A stretch of DNA of 64,000 nt from Margaritifera margaritifera. Its lineage: Eukaryota; Mollusca; Bivalvia; Unionida; Margaritiferidae. This document shows positions 55,728-64,000 of the stretch, one piece after another; the first letter of the stretch is position 1; each line of letters starts with the position of its first letter. Location of the stretch: NCBI GenBank assembly GCA_029931535.1, contig JAQPZY010001670.1:7626501-7690500 (forward strand), written 5' to 3'. Made by a program: the position numbers and the translations under genes. Under the pieces are notes generated by a model. That model saw nothing but the letters and a program-made list of their open reading frames with translations. It was not told the DNA's origin and ran no database searches.

Positions 55728-58700
55728 AAGCAATTTTTGTTACTAAATTATGTGCTTCGAGAAAACTTACCCAAACACATGAAAAATTTGGAAATAAACT
55801 CCGCTACATCTCAAATCCAGCCGTCCTGGAAAGATGAAAATATACCATATAAACAAATGTAAGAAACTTACACCTATTAAATCCCCATACCACCGCTAGG
55901 TGAATACCTAACAACCAGATATTTACCAGTTTAAGTTGAATGATAAATCGACGAGGATGCTCTCAGTTATGGGTAGTTGTGGGTGGGCTTTACAGTTATG
56001 TGATTGGGTAAGTATTCTTGGCAAAACAATTTACTTAAAAATATACTTTCCCCAATCATATTAAATGTTAGGAGAGTAGGTAATAGGAGGAGGAAATGCT
56101 TGATCATCCACTCCTACCATGGATATCCTTTGAGGGAAATATGGCTGGAGTTCCTGTATGAAGGATAAAACCATTTCCCTACCATGACGGCAGCTGAACC
56201 AACAATCATGTAAGACGTGACATCAATATATGGTTAAAGAGAAACAAATTATGTTTTCTTACCAAACAAAATCCAGGTGAATCCAGTTAAAGTGCTTAAC
56301 CCATGCCTGTTCGGAGGTTGTGCTGATGTTAACTGGCTCTGATAGTTATCTGGGCCACAGCCACTGGACCTATCAGATTCAATTCTCATCTCTGCAACTC
56401 TAGATCTAGGAGACTGGACCTTGAGAAGGTTGACTGCACAAGCCAGTCAACAGCTTCGATAATGCCTCAGATCAAAACACTCCATTCAAACATGAGGCTA
56501 GCAGAGATCACTCAAACTTCATAAGATGATGTTTCCATGAGGCATAGCTGATGTTTTCACGAGGTATATCTGATCCAGTGAGATCACAGAATATGCCAAG
56601 CATATCCTCCACTTCAGCCAAGATGCTAAGGCTTGAGGGGTCATATCCTCTTTCCAGACTTCATTGGAAGAAAGAGGCATGGTTGGGCCCATGACTTTTC
56701 TCCATGGGTTTCAAGTAGTACTTGAGAGCATGAACTGAATCTTGCATTGCTGTCTCTCTTGATGTATCAATCATGGAGAGAGCAGATAACCACTTTCTGG
56801 TTTCACGCAGATGGTAACCAGTTCTTAGCTATGAAGCCTGGTTGCATCATTAGAACCAGAGAACCAGCCAATCAGAACTAAAGATAGTTCAAGTCCATCA
56901 AAAGGGCACCCTGCTTGCTGAAGCTAAGGCTATCAGAAAACATGTTTTATAAAATAGTAGCCTCAGCGAGGTTCTGGTTAAATGCTCCAACTTACCAGAG
57001 TTGAGCCATGTCAAAACCTGTGAAAAATTCCACTTAGGAAACAAGGTGAGTAATTTGGGTCTATTCAGGTCAAAGTAGTCCAGCAAGTCTGATAGGTCAT
57101 TGTCATGACCTATATACCATCTACCATGATGCCTGAATGTGTCGGAAATTGTGGAGCAGTACCTCCTGTTAGTAATAGGGGCTAATAAAGTAAGAGAAAA
57201 GAGTTAACCATTTGAGAGGTCGAGGCATTCAAAGGAACGATGCTGTTGTCTCTGCACCGGTCCCTGAAAACACTTTTTAACATAAGCCTTTTAAGTGGAA
57301 GGGCCTACTAGCTCATGACATTTTCTTCACAATTGAAACATTCAAATTTCTATTTATTTTCTGACATCATGAGAATTACCATTCTGCGGAGTTCATCCTT
57401 CCAGAAATGAAATGCGTTCACTATAACCGTAATTTAAAAAAGGTTGATATGAAGTACTTTTTCCTCTGGACTCCTGTTGATGCTGGCCATGATAAAGTGG
57501 GGCAACAGGTGAGGCCCCAAGTCATACAAGTTGGAGTCTGTACAAACTGTTGTCTCCGGTTGGGGCTTATCCTGAGGAATTCATACCGGAAGCCATTGAT
57601 TGTCTTGCCATTGATGCAGGAATTGTTCCATCTCAGTCGAGACCATAACATGATGATCTGGACAACTGGACAAGGGGTGTCACTTAGTAGTGCCATCTGC
57701 AGAGGGTAAAGGTGGCAAATAAGAATCAAATCTGCCATGGCATTTAGCAAACTGAGTAGCTGAAACTCTACCAGAAATTCACTCCTTGCTGGAAATGGAC
57801 TCTGTGAGCCTGATAATCCACAAAACATGCATTGGAGGAGGATGAGATTGAGACCATTAAAAATTACAAACCCAAATGGACTTAATGCAAGTAGGTGGCA
57901 AGATCTGACTTTTCCTAATTCACTAGAAATCCCAGCTGAGAGAGCAGATTTACCTGCCCTTCATCTAAGATGAACAACAGGCAGGTCGTCAGCGGGAAGG
58001 TGGGGTAGCAAGTCATTAGTTATTGTTGGGAGGCTCATGGAATGAAAAACTTTTATTAAACTACCTCTGTAAATAAGGGGCCTGATGCCATCTGAAGTTA
58101 GATTTCAGTTGAAAATGCTGCTGCTGAACAGCGTTCGGCCTTCTCTCTATTTGCCAATGATCATCTCACCATTGTGGCTGACGATGATGTGGCTTAAAAG
58201 TCAGAGGTGGCAAGAAGGAAAACTGAATGTTAGTTCTTGTGCCAACTGCTTCCTCACATCTTCAATAAAACCACCGAACAGCAATGGTGTACCAAAGGGC
58301 AGTGAATTTAAAACCAAGGAATGGTGAAGCTTAAGTGATGACAAGCGGTAATAGGTGTTTCGTCTCTCTAGATCTAAATTGGAAGAAGCCACAAGGGTAT
58401 TTGCCATAGAGTGATGAACAACCCTGTTAATACCCTTGACAGTAGTTTCCCATGCATCATCACTGCCTGACTTCGGCAAGGTGAAAAACTGACAAAGATA
58501 CCAGATGCTGCATAGATGAAGTAGCCACCATGTTCCATGCTAATGTTTTGGAAGTGGCATGAAAAACAAGATGATCCACCTTAGAGAACAGTTGGGTTGA
58601 CATATTAAGCACCACAATGTTCTTATCCAAGCTTGGCAAGTTGGCACTGTACAAGTCTGAGTGCGAGTAATACAAGCAGGACAAAAATGATGCTGGCAAC

Positions 58701-59870
58701 TGGCTTTCTGAAAAGAAAACCTTCAAATTCACTGCGTCCCTGATTTTGTCCAAAAGACAGTTCAAGATTTGCCAACTGCAGAAGTAGATGGAAGGAGAGG
58801 GGTGTTTATCCTCATCTTCAGCATGTACTGAAGTCTTAGCCTTAGAGGCTTGGCTTGCAGATGGCAACAGTGGGCACTCAGAGGGATCTAAAACTTATAT
58901 ACATTTCCTTGACCACCGCATTGAAACTAAACTCTGTACTCTCCATGGTGGTGTTGGAGTAAGCCAACTGATTGAGGTTCTCCCTGCAAACACTATGGGG
59001 GTTGTTCTCATTGGGCATTGCTTCCATGTCTGCATAAATCATTCCCTGTGGCATGAACAAGGTTGTGCCATCATCCCTATATGCAACACGGCATCTATCC
59101 ACAAGATACACTGTGAACATTAAGCCTGCTGCTTCAACTGGTAGCCAGGCAAGTGACATGGTTTGTCTTCTTGCTGGCACAGATGGCTGGAAGGGTGGCC
59201 AGAAAGTGAGCTGGATGGCCAGCTCGATGGGCAGCTGAACAGACTGTGAGGTAAAACTGGTGTACCAATTAGACAGATCCCCATATGACTCCACATATAA
59301 CAGAAAGATCAGCCGGTATGTGGCACAAATCACTGATGTGACAGACCTATGGCTGCTAGTTGAAATGAACAGACAGACGGATGGCAGGTGGAGCGGCAGC
59401 ATATGGCATTGCTGGCTGGCAAAACAAGTCACCAAGGTTGGGATGTTATACCCTATGTGCCCGGACTGACAGGGTCAAAGGCCATGCTTGAACATGTGAA
59501 GGAAATAATGCCAAATGGGTTGCCAAATAATGGGAGGGCAATCTCCCTTCAGCTCTGAGTCTGTATTGGGGAGACTCAATGACAAAGGGATAAAAACTTC
59601 CCCTCAGCCAGCAACTGTGACATCATTTCATGTACTAAGCTCCTCATTTGTGACTGTAACAGCACCTGGGATGAGTGCAGCATGGGCATATCCGATGAGC
59701 ACTGATCCTCCATATCAAGCTGCTGGACGTAACTGTTGCTGTGAGCATGGTTTACATGATCTTGGATGGAGGGGGTCCATCAAGGCATACCCCACTATAC
59801 TAGCAATTGATGATATCTATAAGACTCCAGATGTTGCTATTTTCAGATGACTTCCACTTCACCTATCTCT
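55728..59870 (-). mobile_element. DIRS-type retrotransposon, element 3 (right end not recognisable)
   Basis: Left terminal repeat at ~55728-55900 (TACTAAATTATGTGCTTCGA, ACTTACCCAAACACATG) and an internal complementary region at 55998-56060 (GTGATTGGGTAAGTATTCTT, then CAATTTACTTAAAAATATAC joined to TTTCCCC). Minus-strand remnants: recombinase N-terminal part (56898-57086: [36 protein letters not shown]), Gag-like region (58201-58479: FGTPLLFGGFIEDVRKQLAQ; 58460-59435). No right terminal repeat like those of elements 1 and 2 is visible by 60050, so it is truncated or eroded there. Confidence 0.75.
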
Positions 59871-60222
59871 ATTTGCTCTATAAGCTCATACACAGTACCA
59901 TGGACCATATCCTTTCCAACCACTTTGCACAGACACTGCATTTAGTGCAAGGTAGGCCTTAAACTGCTAGCTGAACATGTAGTTGTCACTGTGGGACTGA
60001 AATAGCAACAACAAAAACTATGGTGAATAACTGCCCATAAGTGTTCACTACTGTGTTGGAGTACAAGGTCTGAAAATCCAAGTCCACAAACTGAGACAAA
60101 TTTACACAATTATTAATCAAAATATAAACATAATGATGTTAATATGTAGCAAATACATTATTGATCAATACTATACCAACTTTCTATATGGATGGGAAGA
60201 ATTCAAGGTGATTTCTTTTGAT
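59871..60222. other. Nothing recognised
   Basis: Possible eroded right end of DIRS element 3; no motif seen. Confidence 0.35.
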
Positions 60223-61065
60223 AACAAGAGGCTATGCAGTGTGATGTTGATCATACAACAGTGAAAAACTTCAACTAGTAACATCTGGTTGATGTGTAGT
60301 CACCATAAGGAGAGGACTCTTGAACTAAAGTTACTGTGCAGAAACCATTATTTGCTTACCCATCCACAAAGTTTGCTCAAGAAACTTACAATAGAATAAA
60401 AGTTATTCCGCAAAACCCATTTTTCTTTAACCCACAATGAATGTGACCTTTGACCTTTAACCCAAAAATCAATAGACCTCTTCCAGACCTTATGTGCAAG
60501 GCCTACACAAATTTTGGTGAAGGTTTGTGATCTAGAACCAAAAACATATTTTCCTTCAATCAGTCAGTGAGCTTGAAAAGGTTCATGATCTAGAACCAAA
60601 AAACTCTTTTCCTTCTTTCAGTCAGTGACCTTGACCTTTGACCAAAAATCAATTGGCTTCCTCACTGTAAGTGCAAGCCATCACAAAGTTTAGTTCACAT
60701 CTGTAATGTAGAACTCGAGTTGTTGTGCAGAAATTATTTTTCTTCTTTAGTCACAGTGACCTTGACCTTTGCACCCCAATATTGATAGGGTTCTTCCTTA
60801 CTCCAAGTACAAGCCATCCACAGAGTTTGGTGACTGCAGACAGTGGAGAACTAGAGCAATTGTGCAGAATCCATTTTTCTTCTTTCAGTCACAGTGACCC
60901 TGACTTTGACCATTTGACCCTGAAATTGATAGGTTTCTTCCTTTATCATAAGTGCAAGCTATTCACAAAGTTTGGTGGAGGTTTGTACTGTAGAACCTAA
61001 GTTATTGTGCAGAATAGGAAAAATGAATGGATAGACAGGACCAATGCATAATATGCTCCACCAAA
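60223..61065 (+). repeat. ~135-bp tandem-unit element (TGACCTTTGACC type)
   Basis: Head ACAAGAGGCTATGCAGTGTG at 60223. Four or five units carry GTGCAGAAACCATTTTTCTT-like, CAGTGACCTTGACCTTTGAC, CCAAAAATCAATAG and CACAAAGTTTGGTGAAGGTT-like phrases. The tail is GGATAGACAGGACCAATGCA, ATAATATGCTCCACC. The head-units-tail plan is like the other satellite-carrying elements but with a different monomer. Confidence 0.7.
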
Positions 61066-61489
61066 ATGGCAGACATATAAAAACCACATCTATCACTTCC
61101 CTCCTTGTATTGGCTTGATGTCTGATTCACTCTGAGAAATTTAAATCTACGTATTCTGTATCAAGGGATATTTTCACAGGGTTATATTTTTGCTATATTT
61201 GCAATTCATAAATTTCTGCGAAAATAAAACATCAAAGAAGATAACGCACTAAACAAAACATCTTAAACCCACAGAATATTGTGTTATGGATAGTATTATA
61301 GTCTTTTTGAAGCACCTTGACTGGCAATAAAATTGAAAAAGCATGAAAAGTATAGGACAAAACCAACACATTTTTACACTGATTTGAGTTAAATATTAAG
61401 TACATAATATGGTAGATGCAATTGCAATTTTTAATTTTTCAATTTTAAAAGTTGTGTTCTTTATTATTATTTTTATTTGCGGGAATTTA
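61066..61489. other. Nothing recognised
   Basis: AT-rich sequence with no recognisable feature. Confidence 0.4.
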
Positions 61490-62940
61490 CAATTCCACTT
61501 GCCTGAACCAGGGACAAGCTCAAATTTGATTCGGGCAAGCTCAGGTTTGCAAGGCACTTGCCACAGGCAAGTCCAAAAAACTGATAGAAGGATACAAGAT
61601 ACAAGAAATTTTATTTAAAGTCGGTGGTCTGGGTAAAATACATAAAACACTAGTAACTTTGTGAGCTATTTTACCAACGAGGGGCTGTGTTCAGTTTCTC
61701 ATGCTTTATGTTCTAAGTTTTATACCCTGTGATCTCGCCACAGTACATATATTAGCACCTTTATTTAGTCTTTATATGTAGCGCATTCTTCTTCAACATA
61801 ACTGGCCACAGTTTCTTTCATCTATTGTATGTATTGTTTCCATCTTGTAGTCAATGTCAAGGTCAGTCTCGCATTTTCTCTGGCAGATGTGATAATGTGA
61901 ATGTTTACTCTTTAGAGCAAGTTTTGACAAATAAGGAATAAATATTTATATTTTAACTTGTCACTTAAATTTTAATCATAATATTTTTGTATGTATCCGG
62001 GATTCATCAACTTTCAGGTCCTAAGTTAGCCCTGGGCAGTTTGTCAGATTGCCGACTCTAAATATTCAATTTTTCAATGATCGTTTTGATGTATGTGACT
62101 GATTTTATGGTGAGTAGGTGTTCATTGTTAATAATACAACTCGTGAGATTTCTTCGACAGGTGTGTTTGGAAATAAAAGGCACTTGTCTCTAATGATTCA
62201 CCACCAGGAGGATTTTACGTTTAAAGCGTGATTGCTGTTATGAAAATGTAGCACCCACAAGCGGTGTTTATCATCTGTTGTTTACATGATAATTACAGGA
62301 GACCAATACATACTTACTGCTCGGCAAACAATTAAATGGATACAAATAAGTGGTCTCAAAAAATTCTCAAATGTCGGATTCTCAAATATTTTGATGCATG
62401 TCACCGATTTCAAGGTGACTAGATGATAATGTTAAGTAAATGGATAAAATAAGTCTTCATGAATCCTTCAGTAGTGAGTATAAAAAAATCATTACAAACA
62501 GCAGTCTAGCTTTCAATCTCTCTCTCTTACTTAAAACATCTTGCTATTTCCAAAACCATTTTTTTACCTATCCATTTATCTGTCTATATAGATGTACATG
62601 TACCTGTCTGCTTTTTGCTGTTCTAACTATATCTGCATTCTAACTCTTTCTAATCTACATATCTATCTATATGTATTATTTACACATATATTTTTTGATA
62701 ACTTTAATTATCGGCATATGGTTTTAAGGTGCAAACAATGAGAGAAAGAAAACAACAGTTTAATAAATATAACGCGATTTCCTGAAAATATACCATATTT
62801 TATTTCATCTTATTGTTTTACTCATGTTGGGATATTATGTTTGGGGAGCTCATATTTTCAAGGAGCAAGCTCATATTTTCCAAGGGCAAGTTCAATTTTT
62901 CAGTCACCTTGCCCTGGACAAGCAGACTTTTATAAAAAAA
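61490..62940. mobile_element. Possible element bounded by CTTGCC/GGCAAG blocks; LINE-like 3' end inside
   Basis: Left block 61495-61575 (CCACTTGCCTGAACCAGGGA, GGGCAAGCTCAGGTTTGCAA) and right block 62845-62925 (GGGCAAGTTCAATTTTTCAG, CTTGCCCTGGACAAGC) share several short phrases, partly inverted. Just inside the left block, the minus strand carries CCACCGACTTTAAATAAAAT then TTCTTGTATCTTGTATCC (61586-61628), which looks like a LINE 3' end with a short repeated tail. The limits and class are uncertain. Confidence 0.35.
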
Positions 62941-63299
62941 ATTTAAATCCCTGTTATATGCATCTATTACAGTTGTCTGTCCATGCATCGGAAACATCCA
63001 ATAACAAGTCTATTAATAGCAATCATGTGCTCAATTGCTGGTGAACTAGTGCAATGGCTATATACCAGCACAACAATCTCACACAAGTCATGATTGGTTA
63101 ACCCATGCTAGCAGTTAATCTTGCCCATACGCTGTTAAATCAACTGAGCAATACCTGTGTGCTACTTCCTCCAATGTGCTTGACTGTGAACTATTGCAGT
63201 AGAGACGCTGCCAGGATTTTATCACAAAAACAACGGGGGTTTTAGAAAGAAAAGGATGCGGGGGGGGGGGGGGGGGAGGGGGGAGAGACAAGAAATCAC
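62941..63299. other. Poly-G tract, otherwise nothing recognised
   Basis: A G-rich run at 63258-63283; no other recognisable feature. Confidence 0.4.
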
Positions 63300-63850
63300 C
63301 ATAGTTCATTATTTAGCCAACACTTAAATGTCTGTCTCTCTTTCTTCCTACTCCGCTTTGTTAGGGCTCTACTGCAATCAAAGTCCTCATAAGATGCCTC
63401 TAGTTGAATAAGCATTAATCTGTTGACTGTTTCTGAGCTTAATCTGTTCCCTATCTGCCATCTGAAAGGGGCATCCGCATAGCTAGTATAGCCAGCTTCA
63501 GCAAGTTGGGAAACTTGTTTATGGTTGTTTTGTAGAATTTTCCACATTTCTGTCTCATGGATATCTCTGCTCCCAAATGCATGAGCTGGTGACTCAGCAT
63601 GTCATATAAGAATTCACATCTTAAAATTCAAACAGCTGATTTCCGACATAAAAGGGCTATTTTTCCCACAACTTTTGTGAATATTACACAACACACCTCC
63701 TGTCTTGGTGTTGTGTTGTAACCTTTTTTTGTGTTGCAATAGCCAAGATTTCTGAAACTTGGCATCAAATGTTGGTCTCTTCTTAGGAGGTTCATCTAAC
63801 CAGCATCTGACATTGTTTTTAAATTATTGTCCTCTGTTTGACAAAAAACT
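63300..63850 (-). pseudogene. hAT-like transposase remnant (N-terminal zinc-finger part fused to C-terminal dimerisation part)
   Basis: Minus strand. 63614-63805 reads CWLDEPPKKRPTFDAKFQKS, WLLQHKKRLQHNTKTGGVLC, NIHKSCGKNSPF, ending at TGA; this is like the N-terminal TTF-type zinc-finger region of hAT/ZNF862-like proteins (W----Y-----G--C--C---GK---F). 63302-63590 reads HETEMWKILQNNHKQVSQLA, RLSSETVNRLMLIQLEASYE, DFDCSRALTKRSRKKERQTF, then a stop; this resembles the hAT C-terminal dimerisation region. The catalytic middle is missing, as in the element at 5876-7611. Confidence 0.5.
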
Positions 63851-64000
63851 CCACTTCATCCTTCACTTTCTTCATTCTGCCAGTCACTTGGCGCATTTGT
63901 GCCAGTACTGACTATGAACCCAAGTTCATGAATGCGCATATGTGAGGAAAGGGCACGAGTTGCAGAACCACCCTAATACACACGTTAATCTGGTATAAAT

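Overview
The window looks like nuclear DNA of an invertebrate, most likely a mollusc. It is AT-rich, with one gene of short, phase-consistent exons spread over more than 51 kb and long introns packed with mobile DNA: DIRS-type tyrosine-recombinase retrotransposons, non-LTR retrotransposon fossils, hAT fossils, and satellite-carrying elements whose heads and tails contain CTCACCTG and GGTGAGCTAAAA-like words that I associate with bivalve and gastropod genomes. The species cannot be named from the sequence.

The only host gene I can support is the 3' four-fifths of UBE4A, the UFD2-type ubiquitin chain-elongation factor (E4/U-box E3 ligase), on the minus strand. Fourteen exons run from 55714 down to the stop codon at 4206. 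Their splice sites and codon phases all agree and give 878 residues, from the N-terminal third of the family through the UFD2 core to the C-terminal U-box. The first ~190 residues and the promoter are not seen and probably lie beyond the right edge. Every other feature is in an intron or flank of this gene.

Layout from left to right. 1-2330: tandemly duplicated hAT tail. 2540-3905: satellite-carrying element. 4206-9583: last three UBE4A exons, with a 68-bp array, a 48-bp minisatellite split by a hAT deletion derivative (5876-7611), and decayed copies of the U-box exon (8160-8794). 9584-19664: exons at 9.3, 13.6 and 19.6 kb, a 144-bp satellite element, a non-LTR retrotransposon whose RT codons were amplified into a 28-bp minisatellite, a 44-bp minisatellite, and a TA-flanked inverted-repeat element. 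19791-25263: DIRS element 1, which fills almost the whole intron. 25304-33188: five exons with smaller repeats and a large foldback structure. 33403-38568: DIRS element 2, carrying a nested TTAA-flanked inverted-repeat element and a nested satellite element. 38876-41288: two exons. 42540-46330: fossil of a protein-primed family B DNA polymerase (Polinton/Maverick-like), itself broken by a DIRS fragment. 46820-55370: satellite elements, a tRNA-derived SINE, a 50-bp array and two exons. 55576-55714: the most upstream exon seen, with DIRS element 3 starting about 14 bp from its splice acceptor. 60223-64000: further tandem-repeat elements and a hAT relic.

No rRNA gene, canonical tRNA, CRISPR array or operon was found. 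The interest lies in the layered mobile elements and how closely they abut the splice sites of a conserved gene.
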